Source of the DNA: BOG-994 sp049514215
GTDB lineage: Bacteria > Pseudomonadota > Gammaproteobacteria > Burkholderiales > Burkholderiaceae_D
Assembly (NCBI GenBank): GCA_049514215.1
Contig: JBEKVI010000018.1
Coordinates: 1-64,000 of the forward strand
Length of the DNA: 64,000 bases
Reading direction: 5' to 3'
A program made the translations under genes and the position numbers. Positions within the stretch are counted from its first letter, which is position 1. Each line of letters starts with the position of its first letter. Below the pieces are notes generated by a model. It searched no databases. It was not told the DNA's origin and saw nothing but the letters and a program-made list of their open reading frames with translations. This document shows, piece by piece, positions 24,528 to 33,234 of the stretch.

Positions 24528-25733
24528 ATGACCACAACAAGCGAACGCACGAAGATTCTAGCCGGGGGTGTCTGTGGTCTTATGGTTGCGATGGGTGTGG
24601 CACGCTTCGCCTATACTCCTTTGCTGCCGCTCATGCAAAAGCAGGCCGGACTGGGTATCACCGAAGCCGGACTCCTGGCCGCGGTAAACTACGCGGGCTA
24701 CCTGACCGGTGCCATCGTCGCCTCACTCATCAGCAGCCAACGCCTCAAGTTAAGGCTCTATGTCGCGGGCTCAGTTCTGGCGATCGTGACCACGGCGATG
24801 ATGGGCCTAAGCACCAATCCCATCGTTTGGGGTCTATCTCGATACTTCGCCGGTGTCGGGACCGCGGCAGGTATGTTGCTTGGCAGCGGGCTCATCCTGA
24901 ACTGGTTGATCCGTCACCAGCACCGTAGCGAGCTGGGAGTCTTTTTCTCTGGAGTCGGACTCGGTATCGCGATGTGCTCGGTCGCCGTCGAGGTCATGAC
25001 GCCCAGTCTCGATTGGCGCGAGCAGTGGTTTGCCTTTACGGGCATCGGCCTCCTCTTGTTGGTCCCCGCGTTTATCTGGCTGCCGGACGCGGGGCAATCT
25101 TCGGCGTCAAGCCAGCTTCCGGTCCCACCAGATCGGCCACCGGCGCTATGGTTTCTGCGCATTTTTCTGGTCGCCTATTTCTGCGCGGGAATTGGTTACG
25201 TCGTTAGTGCGACATTCATCGTCTCGATCATCGATGGCTTGCCGGGCATGCACGGCAAGGGCACCTTGGTGTTTCTGTTGATTGGTTTGGCCGGGGCGCC
25301 TTCGAGCATTGTATGGGACCTCGTCGCGCGAAGAACGGGGGACTTCAACGCGGTCATTCTGGCCTATTGCCTGCAGATTGTCGGCATCATATTGCCCATC
25401 TGGCCTGGAGGTTTGGCTTGCGCGATCGTTGGGGCGATCTTCTTTGGTGCCACCGTCATCGGGTCGGTGAGCCTGGTGTTATCAATTGCCGGTCGTTACT
25501 CTCCAGCGCATCCGGCAAAAATGATCGGGAAAATGTCCATCGCCTTCGGGGTCGGACAGATTATCGGTCCTGCGATCACGGGCTGGCTCGCTCGGGGCCA
25601 AGGCGGCTACGCAAGCGGGCTCTACATGGCCGCCGCGACAATGGCGTTTGGCGTATTGCTGCTCTTTTGCCTGCGATTCGTCCAGCCCGAGCGTCTCCCG
25701 GTAGCCCTTAGCGCGGTCCACGGTTCGAAATAG
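24528..25733 (+). CDS. MFS transporter, YbfB/YjiJ family
   Basis: A 401-residue inner-membrane protein with 12 predicted helices. Motifs typical of the YbfB group are present: GVCGLMVAMGVARFAYTPLLPLMQKQAGLG at the N-terminus, AAVNYAGYLTGAI, RYFAGVGTAAGMLLGSGLILNWL, and LGIAMCSVAVEVM. The ATG at 24528 is preferred over a TTG nine bases upstream. Substrate unknown; relatives are annotated as export or organic-acid transporters without firm data. It is alone, with about 220 bases of non-coding sequence upstream. Confidence 0.9.
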   Translation: MTTTSERTKILAGGVCGLMVAMGVARFAYTPLLPLMQKQAGLGITEAGLLAAVNYAGYLTGAIVASLISSQRLKLRLYVAGSVLAIVTTAMMGLSTNPIVWGLSRYFAGVGTAAGMLLGSGLILNWLIRHQHRSELGVFFSGVGLGIAMCSVAVEVMTPSLDWREQWFAFTGIGLLLLVPAFIWLPDAGQSSASSQLPVPPDRPPALWFLRIFLVAYFCAGIGYVVSATFIVSIIDGLPGMHGKGTLVFLLIGLAGAPSSIVWDLVARRTGDFNAVILAYCLQIVGIILPIWPGGLACAIVGAIFFGATVIGSVSLVLSIAGRYSPAHPAKMIGKMSIAFGVGQIIGPAITGWLARGQGGYASGLYMAAATMAFGVLLLFCLRFVQPERLPVALSAVHGSK

Positions 25734-25805
25734 TGCTTTGACGGGCGCTGCCGCGGTTCTTCTGGTCTCTCGACGCAAATCGGTGACGAGCCATTACTCT
25801 CGCCA

Positions 25806-26825
25806 TCAGTGTCCGAGCCCTGACTTGGCGATTTCTTGTTCGACCAATTGTGCGAAGAGCGCATGCATTCGGGTCGTGAAATGGAGATCATCTGCAAAGA
25901 TGTATGTCTGATCGGCATTGGCGCTGACATAGGTTGCAGGTGAGCAGAGCAAGGCGGTATCGTTGGGCGTTGTGTTGGGATTGCAGCCCGTTGCCGTGTT
26001 CGAGGCAACAAACCCGTTGGCCTTGTAGTTCGCGATGATTCCGTTCATCCAGGTATAGGAATCCACCAAAATCACTCTAGACGAGAGACCGCTGGACTGA
26101 AGGGCCGTGTTTAGGGTGCTATTGAATATCTGAGACAGCTGGGTCAAGGTCGCGCCGCCATCGGCCGCGGCAATTCCGGTCGGAGTTAATCCCACATTCG
26201 GGATATTGACGACGACGACGTGGGTCGCCCCATTCTGGACCACTTTGTTGATGACCTGCGCGAGCGTGTTGGCCGCGTTTTCCACGGGAGCCTGGGCCGC
26301 GGGTAAGGGTCCCGCGCGCAAGACGTCATTGGCGCCGCCCCAGATCAGAACGAGCTGGTTCGCGTTAAAACTGTGATGGGACTTCAGGTAACTGGTCACT
26401 TGGTCATTGACGGGCATTTCGACATTGCCGATGACGTCGACCAAAAACCCGCTCTGCGGGGTTGCTACCGTCGCGCCCCCTTCGGCATAGCCATAGCCCC
26501 CCCGCGCTGTGAGCACGAAGTTAAAGCCGATCGTATACGCGGCGCTGAGGGTATTGCCGTAGTACTGCGCAATGTCCTGGGTCCAGACCTGGCCGGGATT
26601 GGTCGTGAACCTGCCGCCCCCGACTGCTGCAGCAATCGGCGCGTATGTCCCCACGTCCGAGAGACTGTCTCCAAACGAGACGACCTGCAATTGCACCCCT
26701 CCGGCGGGAGCGGCGCCGCCACTTCCGGAACCGCCGCCAGAATCACCCCCGCCCCCGCCGCACGCGGCAAGCAGAAGCGAGATTGACGCCCCGAGAGCCA
26801 AGATAGGGTTGCGAGCAGTCCTCAT
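25806..26825 (-). CDS. SGNH/GDSL-family lipase or esterase, lipoprotein
   Basis: A 339-residue exported hydrolase. The N-terminus is a lipoprotein signal (ILALGASISLLLAAC, then a Gly-rich GGGGGDSGGGSGSGG linker), with the lipidated Cys in LLAAC. The catalytic domain has block I VVSFGDSLSDVG (Ser in GDSL), the GGAND block (LIWGGANDVL), and C-terminal DDLHFTTRMH with the Asp/His pair. It is likely anchored to the outer membrane facing the periplasm. Frames extending upstream of the ATG at 26825 are not credible. Substrate is likely a short-chain ester. Confidence 0.92.
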   Translation of the reverse strand: MRTARNPILALGASISLLLAACGGGGGDSGGGSGSGGAAPAGGVQLQVVSFGDSLSDVGTYAPIAAAVGGGRFTTNPGQVWTQDIAQYYGNTLSAAYTIGFNFVLTARGGYGYAEGGATVATPQSGFLVDVIGNVEMPVNDQVTSYLKSHHSFNANQLVLIWGGANDVLRAGPLPAAQAPVENAANTLAQVINKVVQNGATHVVVVNIPNVGLTPTGIAAADGGATLTQLSQIFNSTLNTALQSSGLSSRVILVDSYTWMNGIIANYKANGFVASNTATGCNPNTTPNDTALLCSPATYVSANADQTYIFADDLHFTTRMHALFAQLVEQEIAKSGLGH

Positions 26826-26925
26826 AGTTTTCCGATTCAGATGGGCTTCGGCATTGATCAGCACTTTTGGTGCCCAACCCCTGCCGCTTCTGCTCGCTCG
26901 GACGTCCTTGACCATCACGTATTCA

Positions 26926-27390
26926 TCACAGCGCGTCCGCGTAGCTCGCGAGTGCATCCAGGCAGCCGACCCATCCACGCTCGTGACCCTCGCGAGACTG
27001 CGCACTCGTGATGCGTTGGTGGATCACAACGACCTCCGTTGTCGTGCCATCGGGATCGAAGCGAACCGTCACACGCTCAGTAGGATTGTCCTGCGAGCCC
27101 AGTTTCCACGTGTAGACCAACCTATAGGGGGGCTCGATGAGTTCGTACACCCCCTCGATCCAGACGACAGAGCCATCAGAGAATCGATTCGCGATGCGGT
27201 AGGCGCCCCCCACCCTGAGGTCGACTTCCGCGGACGAGCATTCGACGCCTTCCGGACCCCACCAGAGCAACAGATGCTCAGGCCGAGTCCACGCGTCGAA
27301 CAGGGTCTGTGCGGAGGCGCGAATACGACGGCTTACCACCAGATCCGCGGAAAACTCCCCATCCCGGGACTCGCTCGTTGATTTGCTCAT
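26926..27390 (-). CDS. SRPBCC (AHSA1/START-type) domain protein
   Basis: A 154-residue helix-grip-fold protein. The family pattern is visible: VSRRIRASAQTLFDAWTRPEHLLLWWGPEG, DLRVGGAYRI, EGVYELIEPPYRLVYTW, TVRFDPDGTTTEVVVIHQRI, and the final GHERGWVGCLDALASY. Its ATG lies one base beyond the stop of the ArsR gene, so the two form the well-known ArsR–SRPBCC pair. Its biochemical role is unknown; such proteins are often ligand-binding or chaperone-like. Confidence 0.9.
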   Translation of the reverse strand: MSKSTSESRDGEFSADLVVSRRIRASAQTLFDAWTRPEHLLLWWGPEGVECSSAEVDLRVGGAYRIANRFSDGSVVWIEGVYELIEPPYRLVYTWKLGSQDNPTERVTVRFDPDGTTTEVVVIHQRITSAQSREGHERGWVGCLDALASYADAL

Positions 27391-27391
27391 G

Positions 27392-27796
27392 TCAATCTCC
27401 ACTTTGGATGTAGCCCTCGTCCGTACGATCCTCCGTGTAGCGCGCAAGCGCGTCCAGGTTGCCGACCCAGAATCTGCGGTATTCCGTCAACCACTTCTCC
27501 AGCTCCCTTAGCGGTGCAGGTGCTAGAGCGCACCAGTGGGTGCGACCGGAGACAGTTCGGGAGATGAGCCGCGCTTGTTCGAGTACGCGAAGATGCTTTG
27601 ACACGGCTCCCCGCGTCATACGCATCGGTTTGGCGAGCTCGCCCACGGTACCCGGACCCGATGTCAGCCGTTGGAGCAGCGCTCGCCGGGTCTGATCCGA
27701 TAAAGCGTGAAGGATCGCGTCGAGTCGATCCTCTTTCGAAGCACGAGCAGCCTGGACTCTCAATTCGAAAACCTCTTCCTGGTTTGCATAAATCAT
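27392..27796 (-). CDS. ArsR-family transcriptional repressor
   Basis: A 134-residue winged-helix repressor: ALSDQTRRALLQRLTSGPGTVGELAKPMRMTRGAVSKHLRVLEQARLISRTVSGRTHWCALAPAPLRELEKWL. The metal-binding ELCVCD motif is absent, so it is likely a non-metal sensor of the type paired with SRPBCC proteins. The ATG at 27796 abuts a palindrome and has no Shine–Dalgarno sequence. A TTG at 27763 has a good AGGAAGAGG site and could be the true start. It probably represses itself and the divergent gene through the palindrome. Confidence 0.9.
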   Translation of the reverse strand: MIYANQEEVFELRVQAARASKEDRLDAILHALSDQTRRALLQRLTSGPGTVGELAKPMRMTRGAVSKHLRVLEQARLISRTVSGRTHWCALAPAPLRELEKWLTEYRRFWVGNLDALARYTEDRTDEGYIQSGD

Positions 27797-27797
27797 T

Positions 27798-27821
27798 ATA
27801 TGATACCATTTGGTATCGTAT
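27798..27821. promoter_or_regulatory. Imperfect 11-bp palindrome, probable ArsR operator
   Basis: ATATGATACCA and TGGTATCGTAT flank two bases (TT) and match at 10 of 11 positions; the inner GATACCA/TGGTATC is perfect. It sits between the divergent ArsR and SRPBCC genes, one base from the ArsR ATG and about 36 bases before the other start. Position and symmetry suit an autoregulatory ArsR operator overlapping both promoters. Binding itself is inference. Confidence 0.65.
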
Positions 27822-27857
27822 TGGCCTCAACCCACAACGAACCCTTCAGGAGTCTGT

Positions 27858-28427
27858 ATGTATACCGGGGCAAGCGCGCAAGACCAATCGCACAGTCAGG
27901 GCCGCCGACGATTACTCTCTTGCGGTTCCGTCGCGATATTGACAGCGCCGCTACTGCCAAGATCAGTGCGCGCCGCGAGTCAGGATGAGATCCTGAATAC
28001 GGGCGAGTCAATCCATCAGGAGCGGGTCTTTAAGGCCAGTAGGAAACGCGTCTATGAGGCTCTGACCGTGAGCGAACAGTTCGATAAGGTCGTCGACCTC
28101 AGTGGCGCGATGCAGGACCCGATGATGTCCGAAATGCGCAAGCCAACTCAAATCAGCCCGACGGCGGGTGGGGGGTTCGCTCTTTTCGGCGGGTATATCG
28201 TGGGTCGCCAGATTGAACTTGTGGGCGACCGACTTATCGTTCAGGCATGGCGAGTGGGAGGTTGGAATCCCGGCAAATATTCCATTGCCCGATTTGAGCT
28301 CGTAGAGGAAGGGCCGCAGACGAGACTGATGTTCGACCATACCGCGTTTCCGCAGCATCAAGCCGAGCACCTCGCCGCTGGCTGGCAAGAGCATTACTGG
28401 ACGCCCCTGGAAAAGTACCTCAGCTAG
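27858..28427 (+). CDS. Exported SRPBCC-domain protein with Tat-like signal
   Basis: A 189-residue protein starting at the ATG preceded by AGGAG. The N-terminus looks like a twin-arginine signal (GRRRLLSCGSVAILTAPLLPRSVRAA), unusual for an AHSA1-type domain, which is normally cytoplasmic. The mature part has the family pattern: HQERVFKASRKRVYEALTVSEQFDKVVDLSG, GGGFALFGGYIVGRQIELVGDRLIVQAWRVGGW, RLMFDHTAFPQHQAEHLAAGWQEHYWTPLEKYL. It is divergent from the ArsR/SRPBCC pair across the palindrome, so probably co-regulated. Function unknown. Confidence 0.88.
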   Translation: MYTGASAQDQSHSQGRRRLLSCGSVAILTAPLLPRSVRAASQDEILNTGESIHQERVFKASRKRVYEALTVSEQFDKVVDLSGAMQDPMMSEMRKPTQISPTAGGGFALFGGYIVGRQIELVGDRLIVQAWRVGGWNPGKYSIARFELVEEGPQTRLMFDHTAFPQHQAEHLAAGWQEHYWTPLEKYLS

Positions 28428-28553
28428 CCGGCAGGCCATCGGAGTCGGATCAGACTTGCGTCTCGCGCCGAATCGAGGTTGCCAGAGACTCTTCGCTGTC
28501 TGAAAATCAAAAAGTCCGATAACCTTAGGTGAACTATTGTTTTGGAGGCATCC

Positions 28554-30533
28554 ATGACTGACCCAGCGACGGGTGGCTCGGGGCGATGTTCGCGTAAATC
28601 GAGAAGGCAACGGCGCGCCGTTGCTTTTGGGGTGTTTCTGTTGAGCCTCATCCCTTACGGATCGCTGCACGCAGAATTGGTGGTTTCTCCGCGAGGAGCG
28701 GCGTTCGCAGCCCTTCCGACCTTGTTGGGGGCGCCTCGCTCCTTAAACACTGCACTAGCGCAACCCGAACCCTATCGCGGCCCTCCGAGTTCTTTGCTCG
28801 CGTCCCTTGCGGTGGTGGAAACTGCACTACAGTCATCGTCGCAAGAGATCGAACCGACAAGTGACCGGGTGAAACAGCAGAACCGTCTGTTCGAAGAGCA
28901 GTTCGAAGCCGATATGAAAGCGTCCCCAGAAACGGCGACGGCATACGGTAGATACGAGTACAACGCACTCCTTGATTCTCGCTCGCTCGTCGCCGCGAGG
29001 AAGCAGAACGACTCTGACGTCGACTTTCGCACGCGACTTAGCCGGATCTCGACTGAGGGCTTCCCCGAACAGGATCGCATCTCACACGATCTCCTCATGC
29101 AGGTCTTGGACCAACGGATCACCGACTATTCTCTTAAGTCGTACGAGATGCCACTCTCCCAGATGCAGGGTGTCCACAACGACCTGGCCGATTTGCCGAA
29201 GTCAGTTCCTCTCGACTCGGTCAAACAATATGAGGACTATATCCATCGCTTGACGCAGATCCCGCGCGCCTTCGCCGAGACCATCGAAGTCCTTCGAAGG
29301 GGTGAGAAAGACGGCCTGATGCCTCCAAGACGATTGCTAGACCAAGTACCAAGTCAGTGTCGGGGTGTTATTGCTGAGAATCCCTTTGTCGAGCCGATCC
29401 GAAGATTTCCGACATCGATCTCGCCGAGAGACCAGAGACGCCTCCGTAAGGCTGTAGTTTCCACGGTGAATCGGGACGTGCTTCCCGCCTATCAACGTTT
29501 CGCGAGGTTCGTCGAAAGGGAGTACGCGCCTCATGGAAGAGCCAGCATTGGGATGCTGGACCTACCGGATGGCCTGAAGCGCTATCAGACCGAGATTTGG
29601 GAGCAGACTTCAACCGACATGTCGCCAGACGAAATCCAGCAGCTGGGGCTGCGCGAGGTTGCTCGGATTAGCGCACTGATGGCGGCGCTCACGCACGAAT
29701 CCGGCTTTGCCGATATTAAGAGCTACCGCGCTTCACTGGCAAAAGATCCAAACTTAATACCGGCCTCGCCCAACCAAATCGTAGACGATTTTCGCCGCTA
29801 CATCGCGCAGATGCAGCCTCGCCTTGGTCAGCTGTTCAATCGAATCCCTACAACTCCCCTCACCGTCGAGGCCATCCCGGATTCGCAACCTGGCAACGCA
29901 AGCCACTATGTTCCGGGGCCACCCGATGGAACACGCCCGGGACGCGTCGTTGTCGCGACAGCAAACTTTCGGGGGCGCAGCCTCATTGGCGATGAGACCC
30001 TGGCATACCACGAGGGCGTTCCCGGGCACCACATGCAAATCTCCATTCAACAACAGCTGCCCGACATGCCCGAGTTTCGACATCACCTGATTAACAACGC
30101 CTTTGCCGAGGGGTGGGCGGTTTACGCCGAAGGGCTCGGAAAGGAGATCGGCTTTTTCCAGAATCCTGCATCTGATTTTGGGCGCCTCTCCACCGAGATG
30201 ATCCGTGCGGTTCGCCTGGTGATCGATCCGGGGATTCATGCAAAAGGCTGGACCCGCGAGCAAGCAGTGCAATATTTCCGCGACTCCGGCGCCGCCGACG
30301 AGTCGACCATTCAGGCCGAGGTGGATCGGTATATTGCGTGGCCGGCGCAATCCTTAGGATACAAGATTGGGCAGCTGAAAATTCGGGGGCTTCGGGAGCG
30401 TGCGACAGCCACGCTCGGGCCCCGATTCGACCTGCGCTCGTTTCATGATGAGGTTCTTAGCGGGGGAAATCTGCCGCTCAATATGTTGGAAGCACGCGTG
30501 GAAAACTGGACCCGTGCGATGGCGCTGGAGTAG
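28554..30533 (+). CDS. DUF885 family protein (predicted metallopeptidase), exported
   Basis: A 659-residue protein with an N-terminal hydrophobic export signal (RRAVAFGVFLLSLIPYGSLHAE). The ATG at 28554 lies downstream of a GGAGG site; a TTG four codons earlier is rejected. The DUF885 signature is intact: DETLAYHEGVPGHHMQISIQQQLP with the zinc-binding HEGVPGHH, then FAEGWAVYAEGLGKEIGF with the acidic ligand, and PAQSLGYKIGQLKIRGLRERA near the C-terminus. Members are predicted to be zinc peptidases related to the M32/M3 gluzincins; the substrate is unknown. It stands alone. Confidence 0.9.
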   Translation: MTDPATGGSGRCSRKSRRQRRAVAFGVFLLSLIPYGSLHAELVVSPRGAAFAALPTLLGAPRSLNTALAQPEPYRGPPSSLLASLAVVETALQSSSQEIEPTSDRVKQQNRLFEEQFEADMKASPETATAYGRYEYNALLDSRSLVAARKQNDSDVDFRTRLSRISTEGFPEQDRISHDLLMQVLDQRITDYSLKSYEMPLSQMQGVHNDLADLPKSVPLDSVKQYEDYIHRLTQIPRAFAETIEVLRRGEKDGLMPPRRLLDQVPSQCRGVIAENPFVEPIRRFPTSISPRDQRRLRKAVVSTVNRDVLPAYQRFARFVEREYAPHGRASIGMLDLPDGLKRYQTEIWEQTSTDMSPDEIQQLGLREVARISALMAALTHESGFADIKSYRASLAKDPNLIPASPNQIVDDFRRYIAQMQPRLGQLFNRIPTTPLTVEAIPDSQPGNASHYVPGPPDGTRPGRVVVATANFRGRSLIGDETLAYHEGVPGHHMQISIQQQLPDMPEFRHHLINNAFAEGWAVYAEGLGKEIGFFQNPASDFGRLSTEMIRAVRLVIDPGIHAKGWTREQAVQYFRDSGAADESTIQAEVDRYIAWPAQSLGYKIGQLKIRGLRERATATLGPRFDLRSFHDEVLSGGNLPLNMLEARVENWTRAMALE

Positions 30534-30822
30534 CGTTGTGATGCCGTCTTACTCGCCGCCATTGTTAAGCTCGCTCCTTTTTTCCCTTAGGCCAAGTCCC
30601 AAGGGCGAAAGCCCAGGCCCGCGGCAGTGCCAAGCTCGCTTACGCGAATAAACCAGAGTTTGGGGCTGCAGGAGCACCCAGGAAAGAACGTTAGCTAAGC
30701 TCACCGCGAGAGCCTCGAATCTCTTGGACTATCTGCTGGCATTCAAGAACGAGAGCTTGATGAAAAGCGATACCAAGCCGGAGCGTAATGCGTGGGTAGG
30801 AGTAACCCTCGTCATCAGCGAC

Positions 30823-31203
30823 TCAGTCTGCTGCGCCGCGGATGGCTAGAAGTTGCGCCACGCGCTCAGCGCTGCGTCTTCCGATCGTGTCGACCAGACG
30901 AAGCGCTGCATCAGGGCTTAGCAGATCCGCAAAGAAAAGCTTTACGAGCCCGATATCTCGCAATTCAAAAGGAAGGGTCTCCTCACGTTCCAGCCATTCT
31001 TGGAGCGCCGCCTTGCCCGTGCGGCTGACCGCGAACACGCGCCGCGGAAGTTTCCCGCGGGGCTCATCACGTCCTCGGATCAACCCCAGCCGCTCAAGAT
31101 CCTCCAATGCCGGATAGATCTGTGCAGGCGAAATTGTCCAAAAGAATCTAATTGAGAGTTCAACAGCCTGCTTGATCTCGTAGCGCTGCGCTTGGAGAGC
31201 CAT
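30823..31203 (-). CDS. PadR-family transcriptional regulator, possibly 5' truncated
   Basis: A 126-residue protein with the PadR winged helix: YEIKQAVELSIRFFWTISPAQIYPALEDLERLGLIRGRDEPRGKLPRRVFAVSRTGKAALQEWLER. A C-terminal helical part (LVKLFFADLLSPDAALRLVDTI) follows. Typical family members have about 12 more N-terminal residues (a first helix with xLLGLLxEGPxxG) before YEIK; here only MALQAQR precedes it, and the upstream frame does not supply them. Either the start region has decayed or the first helix is replaced. It could be non-functional. No adjacent target gene is obvious; the 290 bases to the left hold nothing I recognise. Confidence 0.75.
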   Translation of the reverse strand: MALQAQRYEIKQAVELSIRFFWTISPAQIYPALEDLERLGLIRGRDEPRGKLPRRVFAVSRTGKAALQEWLEREETLPFELRDIGLVKLFFADLLSPDAALRLVDTIGRRSAERVAQLLAIRGAAD

Positions 31204-31342
31204 TGAGTGTTCGAAATTCCGGCGCCATCGCCAAACGAGACCTTCGCCCCTGGGACTTGATCTCTAATCGAGAGCGAGTACGAGGGCCTCGTCGCACCCG
31301 CCTTGAGAGATTGATTCGGAACTGGGTGGCGCTCGACTCGAC

Positions 31343-33175
31343 TTAAGGACTCGGAAGCACGCGCAAGACCGCCATCATGCCGTTGTCTTCGTGATCCACC
31401 AGGTGGCAGTGAAAGGGAATGTCCCCCGCGAGCGCGGCCGGGAAGTAGAGCTTGATTCGCACCCTTCCCGGGCGGATCGGGCCTTCCTTGCTGTGATAGC
31501 CCGTGGCAGTGGCTGAATGGACCTCGACGACGTCCAGCAACGCCGTATCGGTTTGCGGCTTGCCATCGACGGAAAGCACGCGGAAGTGGACCTGATGGAT
31601 ATGAAAGGCGTGCAGCTCATTGGTCCAGTTCTCGATGACCCATTCTTCGGTGGTTCCCGCCGCCACGGTAATGGCGGGTGGGTCTCCCATCGCATAAGGC
31701 TTCAACACCGCGCCTGGCTTGCGCTCGAAGATGTAGAAGTCGGTTTGATCCAGGTCACCAGGACGAGGATATTCGGCTAGTCCGATGACTCGCTCACGAT
31801 CGACTTTTCGATGGAGCAGATCCCCGAATAGTTTCGAAGGCGCGGGGTTTGCAAATGCAGATCGCACAGCCGGCAACACGCTCGACCGAGCGGCCGCGAC
31901 GACCGCGAGACGTCGTTCTGGCAGACGGTCACCCGCACAACCCGTATCAATGGCATGCGTCACGAGGTACGCCTTGACCCCGATCGGGGGAGCCGGAACG
32001 AGAACTTCAAGACGCCCGGCAGGCGGGACGTGCTGGGATAGGAGCGTGCGCACGGGATTCAGGATGCGACCCCTGTCGCTGGTCAACGGATATCCATCCC
32101 GGGCGACGATCTCCAGAGGCAAGGGCGCGCCGTCCTCGGTCTGAATCGCCAAGTCAAGGAACGCATCGGTTGCGGCGTTCAGAATCCGCCACAGCTGTTT
32201 TTGGCCCGACCCGATCTCGAGCCGGGCGAGAGCAGAATCGGGGCTCTCACCCACCGGAACCGGCGTGCCATTTAGGCTGATCTCGTCGATCCCCGAATTA
32301 CTAGCGCAAAGCAGTTCGTCACGCGTATCGACCGCGGTCGGTGGCGCTTCTTCCGCCTGCTTTCCCGGCACACCCGGTGGCGGCTCCGGTGCCGACGTCA
32401 TGGCTGACGTCGGGATCTTGCCGGCGTCGAGATCCTGCGTCTGGCGCACAATGAGGATACGTTCCTCGATTCCGGCAGCCCGACGCGCCTCGTCCGCTGG
32501 TCCCTCGACCACAATGGCGCCGGTCAATCCCATCAGCATCTGCGCCTGTACCTCGCCGTGCACGTGGGGGTGATACCAATAAAGTCCCGCCGGCATGTCA
32601 GGGGGAATTTCGTACCGATAGGTGAACTCGCGGCGGCCACATCCAACCGGTCCGAAGGCTGGATCCGTGCAGACCGTGAGCACATCATCCTGCGGCGCGA
32701 CCGGTGGGACCGCAAATCCATGGACATGCAGATTGGTGGCTCCGGTCGCACCGTGGCTCATGCCTGGACCGGGCACAACCTTGTAGAAGCCGTCGGTCTT
32801 TGGGACCGGCTCATTGGGCGTGGGAAGTTTTCCCGCGGTCGTGACCGCCTCGATCGCAGCGGGATCAGTGATCTCGTTTCTTAGCTTAATGATGAGAGAC
32901 TGACCCTGATGAACCCGGATCACTGGTGGATCTGCATTGTCCCCGGCCACATAGCAAAGCCGGCTTTGGTCCTGCCGCACCGTCAGCGCAATCGGGGCGT
33001 CGGCTGCGTGCAGTTCTGGACTGAAATGACCCGGAGGGGGACTGCCCGATCCGCATGGGGCGCCAGCAGTACTATGCGTGTCAAAGTTGGGCGCAGTGCC
33101 AGTCTGGCCGAAGCCGCTCGACGCAACCAACACGCCGACGACGGCTCCCCAGACTCTTAGAGACGCAAACCGCAC
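31343..33175 (-). CDS. Secreted multicopper oxidase
   Basis: A laccase-like oxidase of about 610 residues with all four copper-site motifs: NLHVHGFAVPP, YWYHPHVHGE, HAFHIHQVHF and FHCHLVDHEDNGMM (with Met as axial ligand). An export signal is visible (RFASLRVWGAVVGVLVASSGFG), so it acts in the periplasm or outside. I place the start at a GTG (33175) directly before that signal. The frame stays open to 33295, but that would overlap the neighbouring phosphoesterase gene by about 60 bases. Substrate (phenols or metals) is unclear. It lies downstream of the phosphoesterase on the same strand. Confidence 0.93.
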   Translation of the reverse strand: MRFASLRVWGAVVGVLVASSGFGQTGTAPNFDTHSTAGAPCGSGSPPPGHFSPELHAADAPIALTVRQDQSRLCYVAGDNADPPVIRVHQGQSLIIKLRNEITDPAAIEAVTTAGKLPTPNEPVPKTDGFYKVVPGPGMSHGATGATNLHVHGFAVPPVAPQDDVLTVCTDPAFGPVGCGRREFTYRYEIPPDMPAGLYWYHPHVHGEVQAQMLMGLTGAIVVEGPADEARRAAGIEERILIVRQTQDLDAGKIPTSAMTSAPEPPPGVPGKQAEEAPPTAVDTRDELLCASNSGIDEISLNGTPVPVGESPDSALARLEIGSGQKQLWRILNAATDAFLDLAIQTEDGAPLPLEIVARDGYPLTSDRGRILNPVRTLLSQHVPPAGRLEVLVPAPPIGVKAYLVTHAIDTGCAGDRLPERRLAVVAAARSSVLPAVRSAFANPAPSKLFGDLLHRKVDRERVIGLAEYPRPGDLDQTDFYIFERKPGAVLKPYAMGDPPAITVAAGTTEEWVIENWTNELHAFHIHQVHFRVLSVDGKPQTDTALLDVVEVHSATATGYHSKEGPIRPGRVRIKLYFPAALAGDIPFHCHLVDHEDNGMMAVLRVLPSP

Positions 33176-33234
33176 GCGCTTGCCCAGCGCAGGAGATGAC
33201 TCTCCCCCGCTTAGGATCGCCCGACCGATCGAAT

